Below the pieces are notes generated by a model. That model saw nothing but the letters and a program-made list of their open reading frames with translations, made no database searches and had not been told where the DNA came from. Both the position numbers and the translations under genes were made by a program. Shown here piece after piece: positions 34,678-46,648 of a stretch of DNA of 64,000 bases. Source of the DNA: Bilabrum cf. latius (taxonomy: Eukaryota; Bigyra: Bicosoecida; Bigyra; Bicosoecida); assembly GCA_965178125.1 (NCBI GenBank), contig OZ237760.1, positions 806,001 to 870,000 on the forward strand, written 5' to 3'. How positions within the stretch are numbered: position 1 is the stretch's first letter; each line of letters opens with the position of its first letter.

Positions 34678-36555
34678 ATGGAGCGCGAGCACAAAGAGTC
34701 ATCGCTAGACGAGCGGGGTCGAAGTAGGCCTCCTGTTCTTGCCGAGGTCGAGGCTTTGCTTGGCTTGTCGAATGGAGGTCCAAGCTCCAGTCGTCAGGGT
34801 CAATCCGAAGCCGCTGGGTCCAGAATTTCCGAAACCCTGAACTTAGCAAATATAATAAGCTCTGTCGCATCGCCAGCGGTTTCGGTGGAGCCTTCCGCTT
34901 CCGATAAAAAGCGAACGTCTGTGCCAGCACCTCCTCAAGAAAATTTAAAACTGTTCTCAGATGGGAACCTGGCGTACCGTGTGCGCTGCTTGAGGCAGCC
35001 AGAACATAGAGTACTAGTATCTTATCAGGTGGAACAACAACCATTTTCTGCAGTGTTTACTGCAAGACCAAGCTCGGGCATGCAACTGCCGGATGCCATC
35101 GGGAGGGACCCTGATGGCACCATATCCGAATGGCAGCTAGAGCGGGAGCCAGATTCGGTTGCAGGTTCATGGTTGCCGTACGGCAGGCGGCGTTGGGGCG
35201 CGGAATGGTGGGAAAAGGCTACTCTGGGAGACAATGCGCCGGCAGCGGTTGCCGATGGAGACGATACCCCAAGCGCTCCGAAATCGGTGGTACCTAGCCT
35301 CCCCAGGGCGTTGGAGGAGGCCGCATCAAGGCTTATTGCAAAATCAATCCGAGCCCAGGCCCCCGCTCAGACGGATGCTACCGCTAGCGCGCGCGATGAG
35401 AAGCCGAGCAAGCCTCGGGAGGCACTGCCGTCAGTCACGAGCCTCCCGCCGATCGGTGGATCCAGTGGAGGGTCCCAATCACCGCCTGCGTTGACTAGCC
35501 ACACAACCACTGACCGTCCAACCGCGAGCGTGCAACAGCTCGGCACTGCGCCCGAGCGAGCAGGCGAGCAAGCACCTGCCCCGCGAGACGCAGAGGTGCT
35601 CGGGGCGGGGTACTGCGGGGTCCTCTCCGAGTGGCTCCTACTCGAGATGCGATGCGTCGTGGGGAACAAAAAAGGCGTCAGCGCCGCCGCCGCACCCGCC
35701 GCTGCATCAGACCCGCCGGGTGCAGACGAGCTGAGGGCGATGCGAGCAAGCCTCAGGTAGCAGCTGCGCGATGCGGAATCGAAGCTCCAGGCAGTTGGAG
35801 CGGAACCTGCCGGCGCGGCGCCGGGATCCAGCGCAGAGGAGCGCATGAGGGTGATGGATCTGAGGGTGATGGCCCGGGCCCTGGAGGACCCTGCCTACGG
35901 GGAATCTGGGGCTGAGGCTGGGGCTGAGGCTGGGGCAGGGGCTGGGGCAGGGGCTGGGGAGAGCAAGGGTGGTGAGGGGGACGAGGAGGAGGGATGCGTG
36001 GGTGGCACGGATTTGTCTACTCCCGTGGAAATCGGCGTGCTCCGGTTCTTCGTGGCTCACGCAGAGGCATCCTCATCGTCGTCATCGTCACAGCCCTCCC
36101 CATCATCACTATTATCACCATCCTTACTCACCACAGCTACAGGCGCGGCAAAGGGGAGTGCAGGGGTCAGCCGGTGTGCCGCCTCCAGGGCAGAGGCAGA
36201 GGGGGTGCTTCCATCCGGGGTCTGGCTGCTGACGAGACCAATCGAGGCCTTGTCCCCGCGCCACTGCAGGTTCTCCTGTGCCTCTTTGGCCGCTGCAGCA
36301 GCGGATGGGCTGGCCCCAGGTGGCTGGCTGGACGGGAATGCGGTGCGGGAGGGGAAGGAAGGGGCTGCCCCGGCCTTGCCACTGGGAAGCGGGCCCTCTG
36401 TGCTGCCGCTGGAAGCTGCGCAGTAGGCGTGGCTGGCTGCCAAAAGGTCTCCCGAGCTGAGGGAGGGTCGCGGGTGGGCCGCTGCCCAGGCGTGGACTAG
36501 GCACGCGCTGGGACTCGCAGCCGATCGCGCCATGGAATACCTTCAATCTGATTGA
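34678..36555 (+). CDS. Unknown protein, 625 aa (possible upstream start at 34549)
   Basis: No family recognised. From ATG 34678 the frame is open to TGA 36553-36555 through TAGs at 35758 and 36424. The first reads ELRAMRASLR-TAG-QLRDAESKLQ, a helix where Gln is natural. An N-terminal ordered part (LAYRVRCLRQPEHRVLVSYQ) contains Trp-rich sequence. It is followed by a disordered middle with an (AlaGlu/Gly)n repeat near 35909-35960 and a Ser run. The same frame extends upstream through two more TAGs to an ATG at 34549, which overlaps the TGA of the preceding gene as ATGA. Either start is possible; 34678 avoids a same-strand overlap unusual for eukaryotes. Confidence 0.6.
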
Positions 36556-36945
36556 TGGCAAGAAGTTAGATAGCTAGATCTACTAGTAGTAGACAGCTAG
36601 ATCGTGTTGACGGCAGCAAACAGGCAAGGTCTGGCGGGTAAATACGTCACGGTATCTAGATTGGCGCAGTGCTTGGGCGAGTCGACACGTGCAAGTAAGG
36701 CCTCAATCGGCGCACAATTCAAATTTTCAATTTATTTTTGGGTGCACGGTGCACCTCCTCTGCCTGTGTACACTGTACAGACCCCCGCGCGGGGGGTGGA
36801 CGGCGCGGACGGGTTAAGGGGGGGTGGGGGGGGTTGCAACTGGCAGTGGGGGGGGGGTGATGAGGGGTGCTGCCAGTGGACTTCCGATATTCCACCCCTC
36901 TGCCTGCCTCGACACGCACCAATACACTCCTAACTCACCGCTGCA
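36556..36945. other. Intergenic region with long G-runs
   Basis: Contains a palindrome-rich CTAGATC/CTACTAGTAG patch (36570-36605) and, at 36790-36860, several runs of 6 to 10 G on the + strand. No gene seen. It probably carries the promoter of the following methyltransferase-like gene. Confidence 0.6.
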
Positions 36946-38364
36946 ATGCGCTCAAGAAAGCGCGAAGCGAGCCATGACAAGGTTTCATCTGCTCGGCTCG
37001 GCAGCGGCACATTCTCTGGTGCATTCACTGCTATGAAGAGCGGCAACTGCAATATTCTGGTTGCCTGCGTGGGTTTGGCGGTTCTCTTGAGCACTACCTT
37101 TTACTTGGGGCGCCAATCAAACGGGGCAGCTCTGCAATATCCAGAAGATTTGTCGCTGCGTTCCGGTCAACAGACTACCAGAGCTCGAATGGACGATCAG
37201 AATACAGACAGTATTGGACCTAGCTTTGTTGAGCCAGCCGTGATGGGTGCGCTGGAGGACGACGACATCCGGTGCGCTGCAAGGCTGCTGGTGGAAGCCA
37301 AGCAACATATAAAGCCTGTCCTCGTTCCTAAGGACGTCATTGGGCTGAGCTTGATTTTCTGTGGCAGTTCCGGAAGATCATACTTGGAGTACGGTAGCGG
37401 TGGTTCCACTCGAATGGCCACTGCTTCAAAGATGCTGCACGACAATGGGGGCGGACAGCACAGCGTGCTCATGGTGGAGGGCAGCCAACACTTTCTTGCC
37501 ACTTTGGCAGACAAGCTGTCGGCGGATGTGACCAGGCTGCAGCCAGGGACTCCGCCCCTCGTGTACTCTACGGCCCCCTTGCTCGGCCCCCTTGCTCCTT
37601 GGAGCTACCCGGTTGGTTCGAAGCAGGTACGGAACAAGCACGGGGTGGCAACATCGAGCGATACCAATGTGTTCATGCATTCCTACCCCATCTACTCGAA
37701 GGGAGGCCAGGAGATGATGCGCCAGTCCGCCCTATTCACCCCTTCGAACCCGCCTCCCCTTCGCCCAGGATGGCCGCAGAGGGTATTTGGCAGGCCGGCC
37801 AGCCGCCAGGACAGGGACGTACCGGAGTTCGTGTTCGTGGACGGCCGATTCCGAGTTGCCTGCGTGCTCCGGGTGATCAAGGAGTGGGGAGACGTTCCCT
37901 TGATTATGATGGACGACTTCAGCGCGAGGGAGTGGCAGTTCGGTACGGTGCTGAGGTTCTCAAGGCCATGGCTAGGGCTGGACACCTTCGTGAGGCAGGG
38001 CGTAGCCTCCATGATGAAGATGGCAGAAGATGGAACCACTGGAACGGCACATCGCAAGCCGGTGTCAGCTGAAGAGCTGCGCGAGCACTTGGAGCCTCTG
38101 TCCGAGCTGCCCGTAGTAGGGCTGGAGGAGGCCAAGCAGTACACTGACACGCAGATGCCCAAGTTTTTGTCCAAGATCCTGAAGAAGGCAGGCCCCGCTC
38201 CAGCCGGTTTCCTCAACGACAACTTCTTGGAGCAGTCGGAGAAGATGTCCCTACGAAGCATGGGAATGCAGAGGGCTCTCTGGTTCAGGGGCTTGCCCAG
38301 GGGGGAGCGGGACGAGGCGGCGCTAGATGCAGCGATCGAGGCGTTCAGCTTCATCGCGCAGTGA
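36946..38364 (+). CDS. Type II membrane-anchored class I SAM methyltransferase-like protein
   Basis: 472 aa with no TAG codon; ends TGA. A short basic N-terminus precedes one transmembrane segment (NCNILVACVGLAVLLSTTFY), giving a type II anchor, probably Golgi or ER. At about residues 146-155 lies LEYGSGGST, a glycine-rich loop of the methyltransferase type, and near 305 is EFVFVDGRFRVACVLRV. The EYGSGGST and FVDGRFR pair recurs in a family of uncharacterised proteins with a class I methyltransferase fold. The substrate is unknown; lumenal orientation suggests a glycan or secreted protein, but this is inference. A second ATG at 37033 lies directly before the anchor and could be the start. Confidence 0.75.
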   Translation: MRSRKREASHDKVSSARLGSGTFSGAFTAMKSGNCNILVACVGLAVLLSTTFYLGRQSNGAALQYPEDLSLRSGQQTTRARMDDQNTDSIGPSFVEPAVMGALEDDDIRCAARLLVEAKQHIKPVLVPKDVIGLSLIFCGSSGRSYLEYGSGGSTRMATASKMLHDNGGGQHSVLMVEGSQHFLATLADKLSADVTRLQPGTPPLVYSTAPLLGPLAPWSYPVGSKQVRNKHGVATSSDTNVFMHSYPIYSKGGQEMMRQSALFTPSNPPPLRPGWPQRVFGRPASRQDRDVPEFVFVDGRFRVACVLRVIKEWGDVPLIMMDDFSAREWQFGTVLRFSRPWLGLDTFVRQGVASMMKMAEDGTTGTAHRKPVSAEELREHLEPLSELPVVGLEEAKQYTDTQMPKFLSKILKKAGPAPAGFLNDNFLEQSEKMSLRSMGMQRALWFRGLPRGERDEAALDAAIEAFSFIAQ

Positions 38365-38672
38365 TGATGGCAGGCGCATTGATCGTTTGAATGACCCTCG
38401 AATCCACGACAGAGCGAGCCAGATCGCGCACGCGTCAACTACAACCGCGTTGACGATAAGCCTATACTGCAGCAGACCAACATTGCAGTATAAGATACCA
38501 CACCTGCGTGACACTTTGACTACCAGCCTTGTCTAGAATAGACCTATAGCCCTATGGGGACCACTGGTGGCACTATAATGCCGTGCAGGTCAGGATCACG
38601 CCTGTGGCATCCTGTTTTTACCCATAATCTCGAGTCTGTTCAACAGTCAACTCCACAATCAATATTAAAGAT
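38365..38672. other. Intergenic region upstream of the FAH-family gene
   Basis: About 310 bp with lower GC than its neighbours. I see no supported gene or RNA; it is presumably the promoter of the following gene. Confidence 0.5.
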
Positions 38673-39715
38673 ATGCTTCGGCGCGCATGCGTTGGATGCA
38701 GGGCGTTTGCACAGCGTTCCAAGCCCATGCTGCGGTGGCAATCCTCTCTTCGTGGGCCACCAGCCTCGTCGATCGAGGCACGGACTGTCCGGTTCGCTGA
38801 CATGGAAGGTAACTAGCAGTTTGGAGTGTTGATTGATGGTGAGTTTAAGCTGGACGTACGATGCTCGTGTTGCATGAAGCGCACTGCCGTCCACGCAACC
38901 ACCCAAAGATCCCACATCAACGCCCCGCAGAAGCGACAGGCAGGTGGGCCAATTCCATATGGAGAGATGATAACGGGTAGATTCAGGTTGGCGACGACAA
39001 GATCGAGGTAGGCCTAATCATGCCGCCCGTGGACCCACCGGCAATCTTTTGCATTGGCCTGAACTACCTAAACCACGCCGCGGAAGTCAAAATGGAACCG
39101 CCCAGGCGGCCCGTGGTGTTCATGAAAGCAAACTCGTCGGCAGTTGGCCACCTGAATCACATTGTTATCCCAGAAGTGTGCTAGAAGCCGCCCGAGGTGG
39201 ACTACGAGGCGGAGCTGGCAGTTGTGATCGGCCGTGAGGCCCTCAACGTCTCGAAGGAGGACGCGCTTGACTACGTGCTGGGATACACATGTGCTAATGA
39301 CGTGACCGCGCGGCGATGGCAGGGCAAGAAGGGCGGCGGGCAGTGGGCGAGGGGCAAGTCTTTCGACACGTTCGCTCCCTTGGGGCCGTGGGTGGTCCCC
39401 GCCAAGCTCATTCCCGACCCGCAGGCCCTCCGCATCCGCACGATTCTCAACGGAAAGGTGGTCCAGGATGGTAACACGAGCGACATGCACTTTGGGGTGG
39501 CAGAGCTCATCGAGTTCTTGTCACAGGGCACCACGCTGCACCCCGGGACAGTCATCCTGACGGGCACTCCTGCGGGCGTGGGGTACACGCAGGACCCCCC
39601 TGTGTTCCTCAAGGCAGGAGACACGGTGGAGGTGGAGATCGAAGGGGTGGGTAAGCTGACAAATCCGGTTATGGAGCAGCAAGGTGACGTGCTAGTCGGG
39701 GGGCAGAGGATATGA
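38673..39715 (+). CDS. Fumarylacetoacetate hydrolase (FAHD1/FAHD2-like) family enzyme, mitochondrial
   Basis: 304 aa from two exons: 38673-38838 and 38967-39715 (donor GTGAGT, acceptor after GAGAG, phase preserved). The Arg-rich, Ser-containing N-terminus ([20 protein letters not shown]) looks like a mitochondrial presequence. Family motifs: [37 protein letters not shown] (metal-binding Glu residues), [25 protein letters not shown] and [15 protein letters not shown]. Members hydrolyse or decarboxylate acylpyruvates or oxaloacetate; the exact substrate cannot be read from sequence. TAGs at 38814 ([15 protein letters not shown]), 38978 (NG-TAG-IQVGDD) and 39182 ([16 protein letters not shown]) all fit Gln. 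The acceptor was chosen by frame and is the least certain part. Confidence 0.88.
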
Positions 39716-39798
39716 GTCCTTGTAAAGCCTTTGATTTGCTTGGTTCATGGTGCCGAGACTGATCACTGGTAGGATCTATCAGCAACAACACACCCCCT

Positions 39799-42700
39799 TT
39801 AGTGAGCCCCGCTTGGGACCTGAAGCCCACCCACGGAGCTGACCGACCCCCGCCGGCCCCCCGCCGCCCTCTTTGGCGCCATCTGCCTTGCCCCCCCCTC
39901 TGCCGCCAGGGCCGCGAGGCCGGGCAGCAGGTCGGGAGCGAGAGGCCCGTCGTGGGACCGTGCGCTGTTGGGCTGAGGCTGCTCTTGCCCTAGCTCGTGA
40001 TCGCGCTCGAGCGTGTACCCGCTCCTCTCGTGTGCTCTAGCCGCTGCATTGCTCCCGCCCAAACTCCCACTCCCACTCCTACCGCCAGCTGGCCCCCACA
40101 GGCCCCTCGCGCTGTTCCTCGCGCTCCCCTCCACGGCTGCCTCCACGTCAGCCGCAGTGGGCTCCAAAGCTGCAAGTCCCAGCAGCGGTACTTTCCCTCC
40201 CCCCACCCTAGGGGAGGCCCCTGCCCCCGCCCCCGCCCCCGCCCCTCCTGCGCGTGGGGACACCACCCCGACCGACCCTCCACCCGTGGACCCGTACAGG
40301 TCTCCGTCCTCGGGAGGCAGCGGCTGCACCGCGGGCCCGCCCCCTCGCTGCCTCTCGCCCCTTCTCGCTGCCCGCAGCCTCTGCCGCGCCGCTCCCACCT
40401 GCACGCCTCCTCCATCTGTCCCAGCCGGGTGCTGCGCCTACCATGCTGGTTCTCCCGCCCTGCCCACGGGGAATCCACCCGCCCGCCTCGCATCCGCACC
40501 TGCACCTGCACCCGGCGATTTGACTCCTCCTCCCCCCGGCGATGCCCCGGAGCCAGGCGCAGGACCGTCTTCGGCTGCGATGAACCGCAGCAGCTTGGGG
40601 CTGGTGATGGAGTTGCGGCGGAGCCTGCCTCCCTGCAGTCGAGGGGAACGGGAGGAAGAGGCGGTGGAGGCAGAGGGGGTATTCATTTGTGCCCTGGCCT
40701 GGGCCGCGTCTCGCTTCCTCCTGCGGATGGAGGGGCTCTGCAGCAGAGAGGGGGACCCGCTGGGCTCCGGACTGCCCGCCCCCCTGCGCCCACCCCTTCT
40801 TCCCCGTGTTCCCCGGCGCTGTGCATCCGTACTGACTCCGAAGGACCCGTCCCCCTGTAGCCCGACGATGCCCGACAGCTCCGATTCAGATCCAGGGGAG
40901 AAAGAGTCCAGGCCCGGGCGGCCCTTCCGCCTGCCCCGGCCCCGACTGCCCCCACTCCCCTTGGAGAGCGTGGGCAGCCGAGACGCAGACCCTATCTTCT
41001 TGACTGGCGAGGCCCAGACGCCTCCCCGCTCCTCCACCTCCTGCTTCCTCTCCATCGCACCACCGGGGACCAGGTGGGGCGAGGGTGATGCTGCCCCGAG
41101 ACCCCTCTGCTGCAGCCTCATCTGCTGCCTCGCCCTCGCCCTGGCCCTCACCGCAGACGACCTCGACTCCAGCGAGCCGCCCATCACTGACACAGCCCCC
41201 GGGCTGTCGAAGGGGTCTGCCTTGCTCTCCGATCCACCTGGCCCGGCCTTGGTGTCGCCCCCCTCGCCCCCCTCCTCCCCGCGGGGTGACCCGGACACGA
41301 GCGCGGCTGCCGTGTCCCCCATCTGTGCCAGCCGCTTGCGCAGGGCGGCCACCTCCCGCCGCCAGGCCGCCTCTCGCCGCGCCGCCTTGCCCGCCGCTTC
41401 CTGCGCTCCCTCCAGCTGCCCGCGGAGCCTCCTCAGCGCCCGCTCGCTCACCTGAGTGGCCCGCAGCACCAGCGCCTCCGACTCCTGTTCCTGCTGCCTG
41501 ACCCGCGCCCTGGCCCCGCTCGCCTCCCGCCTCAGCCGCTGGAGCTCCTCCCTAAGACTCGCCGCCTCTTGTCGCGCACGACGGGCCGCCTCCCCCGCCG
41601 CCCGCGCCTCTTGCCGCGCCTTGGCGGCCCCCCGCCCCGCAGCCGCCCCACGCTGGCGCACGGCCTCCACCTGCCCCTCCGCCGCCTCCGCCCGTCCCTC
41701 GGCCTCGTCTCGCTGCCGCCGCAGCTGCACCTGCGCGTCGTGCGAGCCCCGCAGCCTGCGCTCCGCCAGGGACGCCCGGTCGTCCGCCTCCAGCCGCTCC
41801 GCCTCGGCCCGCCTCGCCGCGTCCCTCGCCCCCAGCGCCCTCCTCCTCCACTTCTCCGCGTCCCTTGCCGCCCTCCGCATCTCGCCCTCGAAGTAGCTGG
41901 CGTCCGCTCTCGCCAGCCTCAGCTCTTCGCCGCTGGCTGGGGCCCCGCGCTCCAGCGCCTCCCGCTCGGCGGCCCGCGCCCTGTCCCGCTCGGAGTGGGC
42001 CCTGCGCACCGCGTCAGCAGCGGCCTGCAGCCTGCGCTTGGCCTCGGCCACAGCCTTTTCGTAGGCCTTGCGGGCCCGGGCCGCGAGTGCCCTTGCTTTC
42101 CTGGCCTCGGCGCGCGCCGCCTCCGCCTCTGCCTCCAGCTGCTGCCTCTGCTCCTCACGACGGGCCTCTGCCTCGGCTTGATCCTCTTTGCCCTTCTCCT
42201 GCTCTGGATCCGCAGCGTTGTCTCCTCCAGTGTCGCTCTCCTGCCCGGGGGACCCCGTACCCCCGATGGAGCCCAGCACACTCCTCCTCGCGTCCTCCGC
42301 CGCGCGCCTGGCCTGCTCCACCGCCTTTTCGGGGGACAGCGCGGGGGCAACGGTGGTGGCGGGACTCAGGCTCAGGACCGCGCTGCCCCTGCCGCCGTCT
42401 CTGTCCACTCGCTGCCCGGCGCTGCCCGGCGTGCTGGGTGGCGGCGGGGACGAGGAGGAGGTGGAGGGAGCGGGCGGTGCTGCGGCTGGGGCCTTGGCCT
42501 CGGGCTGCGCCTCTTCGTCTTCCCCGTGCCCCGACGAAGGCATCGGCTCTAGCTGGGCCAGCAGCAGTCCCTCCACGGACTGCAGACGAGCCAGGCGCAC
42601 GGCCCGGTCCCTTTCCCTGCCCCGCACAGCCGCCTCCAGTCTCTCCTCCGCTGCAGCCGCCCTCCTCCGCGCATCCACGAGGGCCTCCTGCGCCGCCGTC

Positions 42701-44208
42701 ACCTCAGCTCGAAGCGCCGCCCGCGTCTACCGGCCGGATCGGCGGGAAGAATCCACCGCCCCCGCGGAGGAGGGCCGCCCCGCGCTGTTCCCTGGCCCCG
42801 CACCACCACCACGGCTCTCTCGCTCATCGTCGTCCTCGCTGTCGCTGTGCCCACCCGGGCCGCCGCCCCGTGCCGTTCCACTCGACCGGCCCATCGGCCC
42901 CGGGGACCCCACAGACTCCGATCGATGCCTCACTCCCGGCCCATGCGGACCCCCATCATCCCTTGCCGCGCCCCCGCTCCCCACGCTCCCACTCAGCGCG
43001 CTCTCGATCCCCCTCCTCGTCCTGAGGGCACCATCAGCCGCCTCCCGCGCCGCCTTCAGCTCGCCCTCCAGCTCCTCGCCCCTGCGCCGCTGCCGCTCCA
43101 GCTCCCCCTCGGCCTCGGCCAGCTGCTTCGACACCGCCTCGGCCTCCCGAACCGCCGAGGCCCTCTTCTCCTCCGCCGCCTGCCGGCCCTCCTCCGCCTT
43201 TTCCGCCTCGCCGGCCGCCCCCGCCGCCCTCTGCTCCGCGGCCTGCCTCTCCCCCAGGGCAGCGGATCGCGCCCTCTCCGCGGCCTGGAGGGCCTCCTTG
43301 AGCGAAGACACCTCGCCCATCAGGCGACGCGCCGCTGCTGACTGCTTGGACGCGCTGCTGATGCTGCTTGGGCTCCCGTGGCCAGACCCGGCCTCTGTTG
43401 TGCCCCGCCTCGGGCTGCGGCCGCCCACCGACTTGCCGTCGACGCTGAGCGCGCCCGTCTCGGACTACTGCTCCTCTTTCTGCTCCTGCACCGCCGCCGC
43501 CGCCGCCGCCGCCGCCAGTTCTTCCTGCAGCCGGGCGCTCTCCTTCCGCGCCTCCTCTGCCTCCTGCCTGGCCCCATCCCTCTCCTTCCGCGCCTCCCTC
43601 GCAGCCTTGAGGGCCTGCCCAGCCTCCCGCCGGGCCTGCGCCAGGGCGTCCTTGGCCTCCCGCAGCTGCTCCCGCAGCCGTCCCGCCTCCTTCTGCGTCT
43701 CACCCCCCGAAAGCCGCCCCGCCTCGGCCTGCCGCTCGGCGTCGTCGCGCGTGCGCCGCGCCACGGCCAGCGCAGACTCCAGCTCCTCGATGCGTCGATC
43801 CCTCTCCCTCCCGCTCTGAGCCAGCTTGCGGGAGAGCCGCGCCTGTGCCTCTGCTTCCTGCTCCGCGGCTCGCGCCTTTCGCTTGGCTTCGCTCACGTCC
43901 CGCAGCAGGGCGTCGAACCGGTTCCGCATGCGCTCGTACTCGGCGGTGCGAGCGGCCACCACGCGCTCCTTGGACTGCAGGTCGCGCCACCTCGCATCCA
44001 GCGATCCGCCCTGCGGTGCTGCAGAAGAGCCCGACCTCGGGCTGGAGCCGTGGAGGTGGCTACGGGCGGATCCAGGCGCGGCATCGCCGGCCCGGGGTGA
44101 CCGGGCCGAGCCGCGGCCAGCCTAGGAAGCGCCTATGCGTGGGGATGCCCCTCGATTCGAGCTGCCACGGGACAGCGCTGATGCGGTGAGTTTCGGCACG
44201 TGGGCCAT
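39799..44208 (-). CDS. Large coiled-coil protein (1,469 aa), unknown family
   Basis: One frame from ATG at 44208 (MAHVPKLTASAL...) to TAA at 39801-39799, through TAGs at 44124, 43467, 42729 and 40440. After a Ser/Arg-rich N-terminus nearly the whole centre is Ala/Arg/Glu heptad sequence (for example RRIEELESALAVARRTRDDA, EAEKAEEGRQAAEEKRASAV), broken by a Gly/Ser linker near 42760-43000. The C-terminal 300 residues are Gly/Ser/Pro-rich and disordered. The composition resembles centrosomal, ciliary or cytoskeletal scaffolds, but bias alone cannot identify it. One of the few genes here that stops with UAA. Convergent with the FAH-family gene, only 83 bp apart. Confidence 0.75.
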
Positions 44209-44669
44209 CAGATTTCGTCGTTAACAGCAGCCAGCACGGGCCAGCGAGAGAAAAAACTAGGCGGCCAACGGACAGCTGGCTTTTCTCTCGCTGTGCTTAT
44301 AATAGCATGCTACAACTCATACGTCTTTATGTTCACTATATAGTTTACCCGGATCCTGTTCAATCGTGCTCCAAGCGTGTGTATTTGTCGCTAGGTTCCA
44401 AAACGGTTGATTTCGCAACGGACAGCTCGAGCGGTGACGAGTGCGGCAGACACAGCACCAGGCTGCTTTGGTGGCAGTCCTCAGATTGTCTCTGGTATTG
44501 AATTGCGTGCGAAAAACTCTATTTTCTCTCTCTCTTTCTCTCTCAGGCTGATGCTGGGGTAGATGCTGCGCTCTTTGAGTATGCAACCCGCTCGCTCTAA
44601 TCCGAGGCTTCTGTAGCACTCATCCACAAACACAACTGGCCATCCAGCCGCCCGGATCCATCCCTCGCC
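44209..44669. other. Region between IDH 3' end and coiled-coil gene promoter
   Basis: About 460 bp of lower-GC DNA containing a CT-rich tract on the + strand at 44524-44545. No gene seen. Confidence 0.55.
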
Positions 44670-46094
44670 TCACCGGAACTCGCCCTCTTTCCAAGCAGCC
44701 GGCTCGGGCTTGTCCAGCTTGGCCGCTAGCCTCACCTCGATCTCGCGCATGAACTCGAACGTGTTGAGCCAGTGCTTGCGCTCCATGGCCTTGCCGTGGA
44801 TGCACAGGGCCAGGTCCTTGGTCATGCGCCCGTCCTCCACCGCGGACACGCACGCGTTCTCCAGGGCCTTGGCGAAGTGGACCAGCTCCGAGTTCTTGTC
44901 CAGGAGGCCCCTCTGCTCCAGAGCGCGGGTCCACGCGAAGATGCTCGCGATCGGGTTGGTGCTGGTCTCGCTGCCCTTCTGGTGCTGCCGGTAGTGCCTC
45001 GTGACAGTGCCGTGGGCGGCCTCCGCCTCGAAGGATCCGTCCTCGGCGGTCAGCACGCTCGTCATGAGGCCAAGGGAACCGAACGCTTGGGCTACCTGGT
45101 CGCTCATCAAGTCACCATCATAATTCTTGGCCATCCATAGCAGCCCTCCGCTCTGCTTGAGCACGAAAGCAACCATGTCGTCGATCAGCCTGTGCTCGTA
45201 CCAGAGGCCCTTGGCCTCGAACTGGTCCTTGAACTCCTTCTCGTACACCTCGGCGAAAATGTCCTTGAAGCGGCCGTCGTACGCCTTGAGGATCGTGTTC
45301 TTGGTGCTCAAGTAGGCCGGCATGCCCCTCTCCAGCGCGTACCTGAGCGAGCTGCGCGCGAACCCCCGGATCGAGTCGTCCTCGTTGAACATGCCCATGG
45401 CCACGCCGCCGCCCGCCGGGAAGTCGTGCACGCAAAAGGTGCGCGGCTCAGAGCCGTCCGCCGGGGTGAACTTGAGCTCCAGCTTGCCCGCGCCCTTCAC
45501 CACGAAATCGGTCGCCTTGTACTGGTCCCCGAAGGCGTGCCTCGCGATCACGATGGGCTTGGTCCATCCGGGCACCAGCTTCGGCACGTTCTTGATCACG
45601 ATTGGCTCCCTAAACACCGTGCCGCCCAGCTCGTTGCGGATCGTGCCGTTCGGGCTCTTCCACATCTTCTTGAGGCCAAACTCCTTCACGCGGGCCTCGT
45701 CTGGGGTGATGGTGGCGCATTTGGTCGCCACCTTGTGCTCCTTGATGGCGGCTGCCGCGTCTAATGTGACCTTATCGTCTGTCTTGTCGCGGTTCTCCAT
45801 GCTCAGGTCAAAATATACCAAATCGACGTCCACGTGCGGCAGAATCAGCTTTTCGCGGATCATCTGCCAGATAATTCGGGTCATCTCGTCGCCGTCCAGC
45901 TCCACCACTGCGAAGACAGGAGGCGTTACAAATATCAGAGGAACAGCCCGAGCATTCCGCTTGATCGCGTTGCGACGTCTGCCACAGTAGTCCGAATGCC
46001 AGGAACAGCACATTCTACCGACGCTCTCTGGCGTTGACTCACCCTTTCCCTCTACTTTAATCTTTCCTGAGCTCCCACCCGCGACTGCTGCCAT
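44670..46094 (-). CDS. IDH: NADP-dependent isocitrate dehydrogenase
   Basis: Oxidative decarboxylation of isocitrate to 2-oxoglutarate with production of NADPH. Exon 1 is 46094-46043; the intron 46042-45908 has a GTGAGT donor and TTCGCAG acceptor; exon 2 is 45907-44670, ending TGA. The product is 429 aa. It matches the eukaryotic NADP-IDH family end to end: [126 protein letters not shown] (metal-binding Asp residues) and [11 protein letters not shown]. No targeting peptide and no C-terminal peroxisomal signal are evident, so probably cytosolic. No TAG codon occurs. Divergent from CEP290. Confidence 0.97.
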   Translation of the reverse strand: MAAVAGGSSGKIKVEGKGESTPESVGRMCCSWHSDYCGRRRNAIKRNARAVPLIFVTPPVFAVVELDGDEMTRIIWQMIREKLILPHVDVDLVYFDLSMENRDKTDDKVTLDAAAAIKEHKVATKCATITPDEARVKEFGLKKMWKSPNGTIRNELGGTVFREPIVIKNVPKLVPGWTKPIVIARHAFGDQYKATDFVVKGAGKLELKFTPADGSEPRTFCVHDFPAGGGVAMGMFNEDDSIRGFARSSLRYALERGMPAYLSTKNTILKAYDGRFKDIFAEVYEKEFKDQFEAKGLWYEHRLIDDMVAFVLKQSGGLLWMAKNYDGDLMSDQVAQAFGSLGLMTSVLTAEDGSFEAEAAHGTVTRHYRQHQKGSETSTNPIASIFAWTRALEQRGLLDKNSELVHFAKALENACVSAVEDGRMTKDLALCIHGKAMERKHWLNTFEFMREIEVRLAAKLDKPEPAAWKEGEFR

Positions 46095-46648
46095 TGTCTT
46101 GCTGAAATGCCGGGATTGCACCCCTTGATCGAGAGGTGCTTTGTACGGTTATGGTTTCGATATAATTAAAGTGCATTGCACTGATATGCGCACCCAACGA
46201 CTTGGAACACGATCGGGCTCTTTCCGTCCGTTATCAGGCGTAGATTAGTTTAGTGAGTGTGCATGTCGTGAAATAATGATACAATGGACCGTGATAGTGG
46301 GCGGTTGTACCGGATGCTCTCGTCACGACTGCTAGTGCGCCGTGTTTCGCTGCGACTTGATTTCAACTGCAACCGGACCGGCAGCCGCCCAGACAGCCAG
46401 CTCGCGCGGATATTCCGCAATCAGATACGTATACGATTGAGCTGGGGTCGTGCGTGACATGATCATTGCAGCTGCGCATTTCGTTCGCCTGCTCTCTGCT
46501 TCATCGCAGGCAAGCAAAACCGGCAGCACTCTTCGATTGGCCTGCCGCGCAGGGTCTTGGAGAGAGCGGCGACCAGTCTTGCAAGCGGCAAGACCCTAAG
46601 AACGATTTAATTACCCGCTAATCCGGCGCATTACACAAAGAGGTCGGC
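46095..46648. promoter_or_regulatory. Divergent promoter region IDH / CEP290
   Basis: About 550 bp between two start codons on opposite strands, with AT-rich patches (46150-46175, 46255-46290). No open frame with convincing content. I infer a shared or back-to-back promoter from gene orientation only. Confidence 0.55.
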
